64,000 nucleotides of DNA from Ectopseudomonas alcaliphila (GTDB taxonomy: Bacteria; Pseudomonadota; Gammaproteobacteria; Pseudomonadales; Pseudomonadaceae), in NCBI RefSeq assembly GCF_900101755.1, contig NZ_FNAE01000005.1, positions 124,001-188,000 on the forward strand, given 5' to 3'. Below are positions 42,786 to 51,881 of the stretch, piece by piece. Within the stretch, counting starts at the first letter, position 1; each line of letters starts with the position of its first letter. Below the pieces are notes generated by a model that had not been told where the DNA came from, did not search any database, and worked only from the letters and a program-made list of their open reading frames with translations. The translations under genes and the position numbers were made by a program.

Positions 42786-44027
42786 TTACTGGCGGACTCG
42801 CTGCTGAGGCATGCCGCTCCAGAGTTCGTCCAGGTTCTCGAAGCCCCAGGCTGCCGCCGACTCGCGCCCGACGATGCGATCCTGAGCGGTCGGTTTGCTC
42901 AGATCGATCACCACTGGCGGAATCTGCACTTTCGATTTGACCAGGAAGAACGCCTTGACCTTGGGCACTAGCAGCGACTTGGCATTCTGCTCCAGCACCA
43001 CCGCCAGACGACCACTTTCCAGACGCACCAGCGCGCCAACCGGATAGATGCCGACCGTCTTGACGAAGGCCTGGAACACGCCCTCATCGAAGTGCCCCTT
43101 CCACTCGGCCATCTTGCGGATCGACTCGGCCGGGTCCCAGCCCGGCTTGTAGGGGCGATTGGAGGTGATGGCGTCGTAGACGTCGCAGACCGCGCCCATC
43201 CTGGCGAACAGGCTGATCTGCTCGCCCTGCAGGCCGTGCGGGTAGCCGCTGCCATCGATCTTTTCGTGGTGATGCAGGCAGACATCCAGCACCAGTGCAC
43301 TGACCTGCTTGCCGGCCAGGAGGATCTCGCCGCCGGCTTCGGGATGGCGGCGCACCGCGGAGAACTCCGCATCGCTGAGCTTGCCGGGCTTGTTCAGCAC
43401 CTGTTGATCGATTGCCATCTTGCCCACGTCATGCAGCAGTCCGGCCACGCCGGCCTCGCGTACCGCGCCGTCTCCCAGGCCAAGCTGCCGGGCCAGAGCG
43501 ATCATCAACGCGCAGACTGCCACCGAATGCATATAGGTGTATTCGTCGGCATGCTTGAGCCGCGCCAGACTGATCAGAGCGCTAGGGTGGCGCAGTATCG
43601 AGTCGGAGATGTCCTCCACCAGCGACTCGACCTGACCGAAATCCAGCGCCTTGCCCATGCGTGCATCGCTGAACATGCTGATAATCGCCTGCTTGGAGCG
43701 GGCGCAAATCTTGGCGGCCCGATCCAGCTCGACATCCATGGCGACCACCGGCGGACTGCGCCGACGCTCTGCCGCAGCCATCAGCCTTGCCTCCACCTCC
43801 TGCTGGGCTTCGGCCTCGCTGCTGGCACGGGCACCGGCCTCGACATCCAGGCCCTTGCTGACATCGATCCACAGCTCACCGATGCTGCTGGTCTGAATAC
43901 GCTGCAGATCCTGCGGCGAGTTGAGGAGAAATTTCGACTTCCAGAACGGATGATCCATCCATGATCCGCAAAACTCCTGGACGTACATGCCGATGCGCAG
44001 ATCGGCTACCGCAATGCGTTTCAACAT
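42786..44027 (-). CDS. HD-GYP domain protein with DUF3391 (probable c-di-GMP phosphodiesterase)
   Basis: A 413-residue cytoplasmic protein. Residues 1-130 form the DUF3391 domain (MLKRIAVADLRIGMYVQEFCGSWMDHPFW), and about 165-360 the HD-GYP hydrolase with LLHDVGKMAIDQQVLNKPG and HHHEKIDGSGYPHGLQGEQI, in which the metal-binding HD and the GYP motif are intact. It should degrade cyclic di-GMP to GMP. The ATG at 44027 gives the usual start; the frame extends to 44108 without support. Single gene. Confidence 0.92.
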   Translation of the reverse strand: MLKRIAVADLRIGMYVQEFCGSWMDHPFWKSKFLLNSPQDLQRIQTSSIGELWIDVSKGLDVEAGARASSEAEAQQEVEARLMAAAERRRSPPVVAMDVELDRAAKICARSKQAIISMFSDARMGKALDFGQVESLVEDISDSILRHPSALISLARLKHADEYTYMHSVAVCALMIALARQLGLGDGAVREAGVAGLLHDVGKMAIDQQVLNKPGKLSDAEFSAVRRHPEAGGEILLAGKQVSALVLDVCLHHHEKIDGSGYPHGLQGEQISLFARMGAVCDVYDAITSNRPYKPGWDPAESIRKMAEWKGHFDEGVFQAFVKTVGIYPVGALVRLESGRLAVVLEQNAKSLLVPKVKAFFLVKSKVQIPPVVIDLSKPTAQDRIVGRESAAAWGFENLDELWSGMPQQRVRQ

Positions 44028-44219
44028 CGAAATAATCCCGAGCAGGTTGGCGGGAAAGTCCGCACACAACACCCCAGCATTGTCGGACAATCCCCTTGCA
44101 TTCCACACTGATCAGCATCAAGGCTTTCGCACGAAATGGCCATAGGCCATCAGTCGCAATTTTGAGACAAATTCTTCAGGTGCTTATGATGACCCCTTCG
44201 CGCCCGCCAAGGAGTTGAT

Positions 44220-45110
44220 ATGCGTCCCCTGCTGACCGGCCTACTCAATATAGTCCTGCTGCTGAGCAACACCCTGCTGCTGATCGGCCCGCTGCTGCTG
44301 ATCGCCCTCGCCAAACTCGTCTTGCCCGGTCAAAACGCCCGCGACGCCTGTTCGCGCGGGGTGATGTGGGTGGCCGAATTCTGGGCGGAGAACTGCAAAC
44401 GCATCTTCGCCCTGCTCACCCCAACGCACTGGGACATTCGCGGCAATGCCGAGCTGCGCAGCGATCGCTCCTATCTGGTAATCAGCAATCACCAGTCCTG
44501 GGTCGACATTCCGGCGCTGGTGCAGGCATTCAACCGCAGGACGCCCTACTTCAAGTTCTTCCTCAAGCAGCAACTGATCTGGGTGCCCTTTCTCGGCCTG
44601 GCCTTCTGGGCGCTCGATTACCCCTTCATGAAGCGCTACTCCAAGGCCTTTCTGCAGAAGAACCCACATATGAAGGGCAAGGACCTGGAGATCACCAAGG
44701 CCGCCTGCGAGAAGTTCAAGCGCCTGCCGGTCACCGTGGTCAATTACCTGGAAGGCACCCGCTTCACCCCGGCCAAGCAGGCCCAGCAGCAGTCGCCCTA
44801 CCGCTACCTGCTCAAGCCCAAGGCCGGCGGCGTGGCGTTCGTCCTCGCCGCCCTCGGCGAGCAGATCGATGCCGTACTGGACGTGACGCTGGTCTATCCC
44901 GGCAAGCAGGTTCCTGGCTTCTGGGCCTTGCTCAGCGGCCGGGTGCCGAAGGTGATCATGGATATCCAGACCCTCGAACTCGATCCGGCGCTGTACCAGG
45001 GCGACTACGAGAACGATCCGGATTTCCGCCTGCAGATGCAGGACTGGGTATCGGACCTGTGGCTGGCCAAGGACAAGCGCATCGAACAGCTGCGCAGTGA
45101 GGCCGACTGA
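44220..45110 (+). CDS. PlsC-family acyltransferase (YihG-like)
   Basis: Inner-membrane acyltransferase of 296 residues. One hydrophobic N-terminal segment (LLNIVLLLSNTLLLIGPLLLIALAKL), then the catalytic HX4D motif NHQSWVD near residue 92 and the acceptor motif VNYLEGTRFTPAK near 178. Family members use acyl-CoA or acyl-ACP to acylate lysophospholipids; YihG is the nearest E. coli relative. AAGGAG lies 6 nt before the ATG. Divergent from the HD-GYP gene. Confidence 0.9.
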   Translation: MRPLLTGLLNIVLLLSNTLLLIGPLLLIALAKLVLPGQNARDACSRGVMWVAEFWAENCKRIFALLTPTHWDIRGNAELRSDRSYLVISNHQSWVDIPALVQAFNRRTPYFKFFLKQQLIWVPFLGLAFWALDYPFMKRYSKAFLQKNPHMKGKDLEITKAACEKFKRLPVTVVNYLEGTRFTPAKQAQQQSPYRYLLKPKAGGVAFVLAALGEQIDAVLDVTLVYPGKQVPGFWALLSGRVPKVIMDIQTLELDPALYQGDYENDPDFRLQMQDWVSDLWLAKDKRIEQLRSEAD

Positions 45111-45120
45111 CACCGGGGCA

Positions 45121-45146
45121 GAATAAAGGGAGCCCGAAGGCTCCCG
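45121..45146 (-). terminator. Terminator hairpin between fdhA and the acyltransferase gene
   Basis: GGGAGCC, loop, GGCTCCC. On the minus strand the loop is TTCG and TTTATT follows, which suits fdhA (stop at 45257), though 110 bp separate them. It also lies 18 bp after the acyltransferase stop but without a T-run on that side. Confidence 0.6.
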
Positions 45147-45256
45147 AAGAAGAAGGCGCAGACCAATGCGCCTGGCGTTAACCTACCTGCGGTGCGCGCA
45201 GCGCGCCGCCAACGCAATTCGTGGCCCGCAACAGCACCGGGCCACACAACTCGGCA

Positions 45257-46456
45257 TCACGCCGCACTGAAGCTCTTGTGCGGGTCGATGACGAATTTCT
45301 TCGGCACGCCAGCATCGAACTCGCCGTAGCCACGCGGCGCATCGTCCAGGCTGATCACCTGTACACCGACCACTTCGGCGATGTTGATGCGATCCCACAT
45401 GATCGCCTGCATCAGCGCGCGGTTGTACTTCATAACCGGCGTCTGGCCGGTGTGGAAGCTGTGCGACTTGGCCCAGCCGAGGCCGAAGCGAATGCTCAGG
45501 CTACCGATCTTCGCCGCGGCATCCACCGCGCCCGGATCCTCGGTCACGTAGAGGCCGGGAATGCCAATCTTGCCGGCTACGCGCACGACCCCCATCAGCG
45601 AGTTGAGCACCGTGGCCGGCGCCTCCTGCTGGGCACCGGCATGGCCGTGGCCACGCGCCTCGAAACCCACGGCATCGACCGCGCAATCCACTTCCGGCTC
45701 GCCCAGCAGATCGGCGATCTGTTCGTGCAATGGGGTGTCCTTGGACAGGTCGGCTATTTCGAACCCCTGTGCCTTGGCATGGGCCAGGCGCGTTGGGTTG
45801 ACATCACCGACGATCACCACCGCAGCACCCAGCAGGCGTGCCGAGGCAGCAGCGGCCAAACCGACGGGGCCGGCACCGGCGATATACACCGTACTGCCCG
45901 GCCCAACACCGGCGGTGACCGCGCCGTGGTAGCCGGTGGGCAGGATATCGGACAGGCAGGTCAGGTCGCGGATCTTCTCCATGGCCTTGTCGCGATCCGG
46001 CAGCTTGAGCAGGTTGAAGTCGGCGTAAGGCACCAGCACGTACTCGGCCTGGCCACCGGTCCAGTCGCCCATGTCGACGTAGCCGTAGGCGCCGCCGGCA
46101 CGCGCCGGGTTGACGGTCAGGCACACGCCGGTGTGCTGCTCCTTGCAGGAGCGGCAACGGCCGCAGGCGACGTTGAACGGCACGGAAACTAGGTCGCCGA
46201 TCTGCAAACGCTCGACGTCGCGGCCCTTCTCGATCACCTCGCCGGTGATCTCGTGGCCCAGCACCAGGCCAACCTGAGCGGTGGTACGGCCACGCACCAT
46301 GTGCTGGTCAGAGCCGCAGATATTGGTGGAAACGACTTTGAGGATGACCCCGTGCTCGATCTTCTTGCCGCGCGGGTCCTGCATTTTCGGGTAGTCGATC
46401 TTCTGCACTTCGACCTTGCCCGTACCGAGATAAACCACACCACGATTACCAGACAT
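45257..46456 (-). CDS. fdhA: Glutathione-independent formaldehyde dehydrogenase
   Basis: Zinc- and NAD-dependent enzyme oxidising formaldehyde to formate, here clearing formaldehyde released during betaine and sarcosine demethylation. Catalytic zinc ligands are in NICGSDQHM and GHEITGEV, the structural zinc loop is CGRCRSCKEQHTGVC, and the nucleotide fold is VYIAGAGPVGLAAAASARLLG. The ATG at 46456 (MSGNRGVVYLG, 399 residues, the known length) has AAGGAGAG upstream. Last gene of the betaine/one-carbon group. Confidence 0.95.
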   Translation of the reverse strand: MSGNRGVVYLGTGKVEVQKIDYPKMQDPRGKKIEHGVILKVVSTNICGSDQHMVRGRTTAQVGLVLGHEITGEVIEKGRDVERLQIGDLVSVPFNVACGRCRSCKEQHTGVCLTVNPARAGGAYGYVDMGDWTGGQAEYVLVPYADFNLLKLPDRDKAMEKIRDLTCLSDILPTGYHGAVTAGVGPGSTVYIAGAGPVGLAAAASARLLGAAVVIVGDVNPTRLAHAKAQGFEIADLSKDTPLHEQIADLLGEPEVDCAVDAVGFEARGHGHAGAQQEAPATVLNSLMGVVRVAGKIGIPGLYVTEDPGAVDAAAKIGSLSIRFGLGWAKSHSFHTGQTPVMKYNRALMQAIMWDRINIAEVVGVQVISLDDAPRGYGEFDAGVPKKFVIDPHKSFSAA

Positions 46457-46637
46457 GCGTAACTCTCCTTTCTTGTTGGGGACACAAGACGCGACCGACT
46501 GGCCGCGCGGCCTTGCACTGGAGCTTGTTGCGTCTGTTGCCGGAAACCGCCGGTAGAGCCTGGCAGGGCGGGTTCCGTAGAGTGGGCCGAGCGGCGATCC
46601 GCTGTGGCCCATCAATAACGTTCTTCGTTGCGACTGG

Positions 46638-46704
46638 TGGGCTAAAGCCCACCCTACAAATGACACCGTTACCGTAGTTACCGTAGGGTGGGCTTTAGCC
46701 CACC
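46638..46704. repeat. GTAGGGTGGGCTTTAGCCCACC inverted repeats between purU and fdhA
   Basis: GTGGGCTAAAGCCCACCCTAC and its inverse GTAGGGTGGGCTTTAGCCCAC are separated by about 25 bp, making a large hairpin in the 271-bp gap. Likely a REP-like element. Confidence 0.75.
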
Positions 46705-46727
46705 AAATATTCGGGTTGGCGATGCGT

Positions 46728-47591
46728 TCAGGCGTTGAGCACCACCGTTCGGTTGGCGTTGAGGAACACGCGGCGGTCGATGTGGTAACCGACCGCGCGG
46801 GCCAGGGTCAGGCACTCGATGTCGCGGCCCTTGGCGATCAGGTCTTCGGGGTAGTGGGCGTGATCTACCGCCTCCACGCCCTGGGCGATGATCGGCCCCT
46901 CATCGAGGTCGTTGTTGATGTAATGCGCCGTGGCGCCGACCAGCTTGACGCCCTTCTGGTAGGCCTGGTGATACGGCTTGGCGCCCTTGAAGCCCGGCAG
47001 CAGCGAGTGGTGGATGTTGATTGCCCAGCCGTCCAGCTTGCGACACAGCTCGGGCGACAGCACCTGCATGTAGCGGGCGAGCACCACCAGCTCCGCGCCG
47101 GTGTCCTCGATCACCTTCATTACCTTGCGCTCCTGCGCCGGCTTGTCGGCCGGGTCGAGCGGAAAATGGTGATAGGGAATGTCATGCCAGCGCGCCAGCG
47201 GTTCCAGGTCGGGATGGTTGGAAACCACCGCCACTACGTCCATGGCCAACTGACCGATGCGCTGGCGATAGAGCAGATCGTTGAGGCAGTGGTCGGCCTT
47301 GGACACCATCAGCACCACCTTGGCGCGGTAGCCTGGCGGAGTCAGCTCTACCTGCATGCCGAAGGGCGCCAGACGCTCGGCCACACCGGCGCGGAAGGCG
47401 GCTTCGTCGAAACCCTCAGGCTGGCGAAACTCGACGCGGATGAAGAAGCGCGACGACAGGCGATCATCGAAGCTGTGGTGCTCAGTGACGTAGCAGCGCT
47501 GCTCGAAGAGAAAGCGCGTCACCGCATCCACGGTGCCGAGTACGCTCGGGCAATGGGCGGTGAGAATCCAGGTGTCGGGGGTGCGGCTCAT
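46728..47591 (-). CDS. purU: Formyltetrahydrofolate deformylase
   Basis: Hydrolyses 10-formyl-THF to THF and formate, keeping folate free during sarcosine breakdown. Residues 5-85 form an ACT regulatory domain (TWILTAHCPSVLGTVDAVTRFLFEQ); the catalytic domain has NIHHSLLPGFKGAKPYHQAY and VGATAHYINNDLDEGPII with the catalytic Asn-His-Asp triad. 287 residues. GGAG precedes the ATG at 47591. It follows soxG after 127 bp holding a CCCTCTCCC palindrome. Confidence 0.94.
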   Translation of the reverse strand: MSRTPDTWILTAHCPSVLGTVDAVTRFLFEQRCYVTEHHSFDDRLSSRFFIRVEFRQPEGFDEAAFRAGVAERLAPFGMQVELTPPGYRAKVVLMVSKADHCLNDLLYRQRIGQLAMDVVAVVSNHPDLEPLARWHDIPYHHFPLDPADKPAQERKVMKVIEDTGAELVVLARYMQVLSPELCRKLDGWAINIHHSLLPGFKGAKPYHQAYQKGVKLVGATAHYINNDLDEGPIIAQGVEAVDHAHYPEDLIAKGRDIECLTLARAVGYHIDRRVFLNANRTVVLNA

Positions 47592-47624
47592 AACAAACTC
47601 CGAGACAAACTCCGTTGCTGTTCA

Positions 47625-47662
47625 CCCCTCTCCCATTCATGGGAGAGGGCCGGGGGAGAGGG
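47625..47662. repeat. CCCCTCTCCC / GGGAGAGGG palindrome
   Basis: CCCCTCTCCCATTCATGGGAGAGGG followed by a second GGGGGAGAGGG arm. Same family as at 51712-51750 and 51810-51857, all in the sox locus. Confidence 0.75.
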
Positions 47663-47718
47663 CTATCCGAGCCAACGCGGTCTGCCCTTCCCCTCTCCCC
47701 AGAGGGAGCCGTTCGATA

Positions 47719-48348
47719 TCAGGCCTCGACCGCCAACCCATACTCGGCGCTGGCATCCTGCAGCCACAGCCAGAAGTAGTCGGCGAAGCTGCGGCGGATC
47801 ACCAGCTCCCAGGTGTCTTCGCCGGTGTGGCGAATCACCAGTTGCGACTTGGCGAATACGCTGCCCACCGCCTTGCCCACCGGGAAATTGCTCGGGTGCA
47901 CGTCATAGCTGCTGGACTTCATCAGCAGCTCGCGCACCTTCGGCCCGGACAATTCCAGCAGGGTCTGCCCGCCGCTGACGTTGACCACCGAGATATGCTG
48001 GTCAGCCAACGCCTCACGTAAGCGGCGCTCGACCTCGAACTCGGTGCCGCCGGGCACGATCAGCAGCCACTCGTCCGGGCCCAGCCACTGCAGCGAGGTG
48101 TCGCCGTCGGCGACCAGAGTCAGCGCCACCGGCAGCTCCAGGCCCAAAGCCTTGTGCACGCCACCGCAGAAGGCGGTGTCCTTGGCGTCACCACGGATCA
48201 CCAGATGCCCAAGCAGCTTCTTCTCACGCAGGGTGATGCCCGCATTCTTGCGCCCCTTGCCGACCAGCTCGTGCAGTCCGGCATGGTGCAGTGGCGATTG
48301 CCCGGCGATGTCGGCGGGACGTTGGGGGTAGACATTGACGTTAGACAT
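47719..48348 (-). CDS. soxG: Sarcosine oxidase gamma subunit
   Basis: Subunit of heterotetrameric sarcosine oxidase, 209 residues. It starts MSNVNVYPQRPADIAGQSPL (ATG at 48348) and overlaps the end of soxA by 8 bp. LPVALTLVADGDTSLQWLGPDEWLLIVPGG and VVNVSGGQTLLELSGPKVRELL are the conserved GcvT-like segments. It stabilises the complex and has no known catalytic role. Last sox gene. Confidence 0.93.
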   Translation of the reverse strand: MSNVNVYPQRPADIAGQSPLHHAGLHELVGKGRKNAGITLREKKLLGHLVIRGDAKDTAFCGGVHKALGLELPVALTLVADGDTSLQWLGPDEWLLIVPGGTEFEVERRLREALADQHISVVNVSGGQTLLELSGPKVRELLMKSSSYDVHPSNFPVGKAVGSVFAKSQLVIRHTGEDTWELVIRRSFADYFWLWLQDASAEYGLAVEA

Positions 48349-51300
48349 TCTGGCGATCCCCTTTCGGGTCATAGAACACGGAGCTGCAGATTTCGGCTTC
48401 GATCACGCTGCCATCGGCCAGCGGCGCGAACACGCGCTCGCCCATGCGCTTGAGGCCGCCCTTGACCACCGCCATGGCGAAGCTGTAACCCATGGCCGCG
48501 CTCATGTAGCTGGACGTGACGTGGCCGACCATCTGCATCGGGATCGACTGTTTCGGGTCGAACACCAGTTGCGCACCTTCCGGCAGCACCTGATTCGGAT
48601 CGACCGGTTTCAGCCCGACCAGCTGCTTGCGGTCTTCGCGCAGGCAGTCGTCACGGTTCATGCCGCGCTTGCCGATCCAGGAGAAAGGTTTGGTGCGGCC
48701 GACGCACCAGCCCATGTTCAGATCGTCCGGGGTCACCGAGGCGTCGGTGTCCTGACCGACGATGACGAAGCCCTTCTCGGCGCGCAGCACGTGCATGGTC
48801 TCGGTGCCGTAGGGGGTCAGGTCGAATTCCTTGCCCGCCTCGATGATCTGCTCCCAGACGCCCAAGGCGTAGTTGGCCTGCACGTTCACTTCATAGCTCA
48901 GCTCACCGGTGAAGGAGATGCGGAACACCCGCGCCGGCACGCCGCCAACCAGGCCTTCCTTCCAGCTCATGAACGGGAAGGCATCCTTGTCCAGGTCGAT
49001 GTCGGTGACCTTGGCCAGCAGCTTGCGGCTGTTGGGGCCGGACAGGGTCATGGTCGCCCAGTGGTCGGTGACCGAGGTGAAGTAGACCTTCAGCTCCGGC
49101 CATTCGGTCTGGTGATAGATTTCCAGCCATTCCATCACCCGCGCCGCGCCACCGGTGGTGGTGGTCATGACGAAATGGTTGTCGGCCAGGCAGGCAGTGA
49201 CGCCGTCGTCGAAGACCATGCCGTCTTCCTTGCACATCAGGCCGTAGCGCGCCTTGCCCACGTCCAGCTTGGTCCAGGCGTTGGTGTAGACGCGGTTGAG
49301 GAACTCGCGCGCATCTGGTCCCTGAATGTCGATCTTGCCCAGCGTGGAGGCATCGAGGATGCCCACACTGTTGCGCACGGCCAGGCATTCACGGGCCACG
49401 GCGGCGTGCAGATCCTCGCCATTTTTCGGGAAGTACCAGGGGCGCTTCCACTGGCCGACGTCCTCGAACTCGGCGCCGCTCTTCACGTGCCAGGCCTGCA
49501 TCGCGGTGTAGCGCTTGGCATCGAACAGCTCGCCGCAGTGGCGACCGGCCACGGCACCGAAGGTCACCGGGGTGTAGTTCGGGCGGAACATGGTGGTGCC
49601 CATCTGCACGATGCTGATGCCCATGGAGCACGCGGCGATGGCCAGGCCGTTGATGTTGCCCAGCTTGCCCTGGTCGGTGCCGAAGCCCAGTGCAGTGTAG
49701 CGTTTGACGTGCTCGACCGACTCGAAGCCTTCGCGCGTTGCCAGCTCGATGCCGGCGGCGGTGACGTCGTTCTGCAGGTCGACGAACTGCTTGGGCGCGC
49801 GCGCGGTGGACTTGTCATGCGGCACCTGGAACAGCGCCAGCATCGCCTCTTCCTGACGCACCTCGGCCTGCGGCAGGCTGCCGCTGAGGGCCTTGTAACC
49901 GGTATCGGCAGCCGCCTTGGCGCCCGCTTCGAAGCCGTTGGCAAGCACGTCACCGAGGGCGAACACCCCGTTCACCGCACCGGCGTCGATGCGCTGCTGA
50001 ATGCCGTTGCCCGGCCCCGGCACGAAACCGAGGATGTCTTCACGCCACTCGGGACGACCGCCCAGGTGCGACGCCAGGTGCACCACCGGGCTGTAGCCGC
50101 CGGAGCTGACGATCAGGTCGCAGTCGAGCACTTCGCCGGGGCTGGTGACCTTGTGCGCCTTGGCGTCGATGGCGCAGATACGGGCACCGGTCACGCGCTT
50201 GCTGCCGCGTGCCTCGACCACTGCGCTGCCAGTGAGGATGCGCACACCACGCGCACGCGCTTCCTCGACCCAGCTGCCGCGCGGGTTGCTGCGTGCATCG
50301 GCGACAGCCACCACCTTGCGCCCGGCATCGAGCCAGTCGAGCACCACGCGGTAGGCGTAATCGTTGTTGGTCGACAACACCAGTTCCTGCCCAGGCGCCA
50401 CACCATAACGGCGTACGTAGGTCGACACGGCGCCAGCCAGCATGTTGCCGGGCACATCGTTGTTGGCGTACACCAGCGGCCGCTCATGGGCACCACTGGC
50501 CAGCACCACGCGCTTGGCACGAACGCGGTGCATGCGCTGACGGGCCTGGCCCATGGGCGCCGTTTCACCGAGGTGATCGGTCAGGCGCTGGTGGATGGTG
50601 AGGAAGTTGTGGTCGTGATAGCCGTTGACCGTGGCCCGCGACAGCAGGGTCACTTCCGGCAGGCTCTGTAGCTCGGCTACGGCTTGCGCGACCCATTCGG
50701 CGGCGGGCTTGCCGTCGAGGGTCTCGCGGGTGTCGAGCAGGCTGCCGCCGAACTCTTCCTGTTCATCGGCGAGGATCACCCGCGCACCGCTACGGCCAGC
50801 CGCCAGCGCGGCAGCCAGACCGGCAGGGCCGGCGCCGACGATGAGCACGTCGCAGTGCTGGTTGAGCTGGTCGTAGATGTCCGGATCGACCTCGGTGGGC
50901 GAGCGGCCCAGACCGGCAGCCTTGCGAATGTACTTCTCGTAAGTCATCCACAGGTTCTGCGGATACATGAAGGTCTTGTAGTAGAACCCGGGCGGCATCA
51001 TGCCGCCACCGACCTTGCCGAGAATGCCCATCAGGTCGGTATTGACGCTCGGCCAGCCGTTGGTGCTGCTGGCCACCAGACCGTTGTACAACGCCTGCTG
51101 GGTGGCGCGCACGTTGGGGATCTGCGCCGCCTCGGTGGAACCGATCTGCAGCACGGCATTGGGCTCTTCGCTACCGGCTGCGACGATGCCGCGCGGACGC
51201 GAATACTTGAAGCTGCGCCCGACGATGTCCACGCCATTGGCCAACAGCGCGGCGGCCAGGCTGTCGCCGGCGTAGCCCTGGTAGGTCTGGCCGTTGAAGG

Positions 51301-51364
51301 TGAAGCTCAGAGCCTGGCTGCGGTCGATGCGACCGCCCTTGGCAAGACGATTGACCTGGCTCAT
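48341..51364 (-). CDS. soxA: Sarcosine oxidase alpha subunit
   Basis: The 1007-residue alpha subunit, which binds NAD and tetrahydrofolate. The N-terminus (RIDRSQALSFTFNGQTYQGYAGDSLAAALLANG) is a ferredoxin-like segment. A pyridine-nucleotide fold is at about 170-190 (VLIVGAGPAGLAAALAAGRSG), and the C-terminal third (from about 610) is GcvT-like, transferring the methyl carbon to THF (ASTLGKIDIQGPDAREFLNRVY). The ATG at 51364 overlaps soxD by 4 bp (ATGA). Confidence 0.95.
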   Translation of the reverse strand: MSQVNRLAKGGRIDRSQALSFTFNGQTYQGYAGDSLAAALLANGVDIVGRSFKYSRPRGIVAAGSEEPNAVLQIGSTEAAQIPNVRATQQALYNGLVASSTNGWPSVNTDLMGILGKVGGGMMPPGFYYKTFMYPQNLWMTYEKYIRKAAGLGRSPTEVDPDIYDQLNQHCDVLIVGAGPAGLAAALAAGRSGARVILADEQEEFGGSLLDTRETLDGKPAAEWVAQAVAELQSLPEVTLLSRATVNGYHDHNFLTIHQRLTDHLGETAPMGQARQRMHRVRAKRVVLASGAHERPLVYANNDVPGNMLAGAVSTYVRRYGVAPGQELVLSTNNDYAYRVVLDWLDAGRKVVAVADARSNPRGSWVEEARARGVRILTGSAVVEARGSKRVTGARICAIDAKAHKVTSPGEVLDCDLIVSSGGYSPVVHLASHLGGRPEWREDILGFVPGPGNGIQQRIDAGAVNGVFALGDVLANGFEAGAKAAADTGYKALSGSLPQAEVRQEEAMLALFQVPHDKSTARAPKQFVDLQNDVTAAGIELATREGFESVEHVKRYTALGFGTDQGKLGNINGLAIAACSMGISIVQMGTTMFRPNYTPVTFGAVAGRHCGELFDAKRYTAMQAWHVKSGAEFEDVGQWKRPWYFPKNGEDLHAAVARECLAVRNSVGILDASTLGKIDIQGPDAREFLNRVYTNAWTKLDVGKARYGLMCKEDGMVFDDGVTACLADNHFVMTTTTGGAARVMEWLEIYHQTEWPELKVYFTSVTDHWATMTLSGPNSRKLLAKVTDIDLDKDAFPFMSWKEGLVGGVPARVFRISFTGELSYEVNVQANYALGVWEQIIEAGKEFDLTPYGTETMHVLRAEKGFVIVGQDTDASVTPDDLNMGWCVGRTKPFSWIGKRGMNRDDCLREDRKQLVGLKPVDPNQVLPEGAQLVFDPKQSIPMQMVGHVTSSYMSAAMGYSFAMAVVKGGLKRMGERVFAPLADGSVIEAEICSSVFYDPKGDRQNV

Positions 51365-51687
51365 GCCGTTACTCCTTCTGCCACGGCTTGCTTGTCGGTG
51401 GCCCCGGCTGCGGTGACCGAAGGCTTCTCGCCGACCTTGTAGGTCTCGAGGATCTCGTAGGTCACGGTGTGGCGGGTGACGTTGAAATACTTGCGGCAAC
51501 CGGCCGCGTGCACCCACAGCTCGTGGTGGATGCCGCGCGGGTTGTCGCGGAAGAACATGTACTCGCCCCACTCTGCATCCGTGCAGGCATCGGGATCGAG
51601 CGGGCGCGCGATATGCGCCTGGCCCTTGGCGTGGAATTCCTCTTCGGAGCGCAGTTCGCCACAGTAGGGGCAGAAGATGTGCAGCAT
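51361..51687 (-). CDS. soxD: Sarcosine oxidase delta subunit
   Basis: A 108-residue zinc-binding subunit. CPYCGELRSEEEFH at residues 6-19 supplies the Cys pair and His; a later Cys (AAGCRKYF) completes the site. The ATG at 51687 gives the standard start MLHIFCPYCG; the longer frame runs into the REP element upstream. Its stop overlaps the soxA start by 4 bp. Confidence 0.93.
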   Translation of the reverse strand: MLHIFCPYCGELRSEEEFHAKGQAHIARPLDPDACTDAEWGEYMFFRDNPRGIHHELWVHAAGCRKYFNVTRHTVTYEILETYKVGEKPSVTAAGATDKQAVAEGVTA

Positions 51688-51711
51688 GGTGGAGCCTCCG
51701 CTTGCTTTACT

Positions 51712-51857
51712 CCCCTCTCCCGCTTGCGGGAGAGGGGCTGGGGGAGAGGGCTGCTCTATGCACGCCATCCCCCGAGTCAGTTACTGGGAGCTGCAGTGCC
51801 GAACTCAGCACCCTCTCCCGCCCTTCGGGCACCCTCTCCCGCAAGCGGGAGAGGGTC
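51712..51857. repeat. Two CCCTCTCCC-family palindromes between soxB and soxD
   Basis: CCCCTCTCCCGCTTGCGGGAGAGGGG (first part of 51712-51750) and ACCCTCTCCCGC...GCGGGAGAGGG (51810-51857) in the 194-bp gap. They form stable hairpins inside the sox operon and may set the ratio of SoxB to the other subunits. Confidence 0.75.
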
Positions 51858-51881
51858 ATCAGCTTTGCGCTACGCGCGCTT

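Noticed and set aside
48335..50671. A 778-residue ORF antisense to soxA
   Set aside because: Shadow of soxA, which is full-length and recognised throughout.
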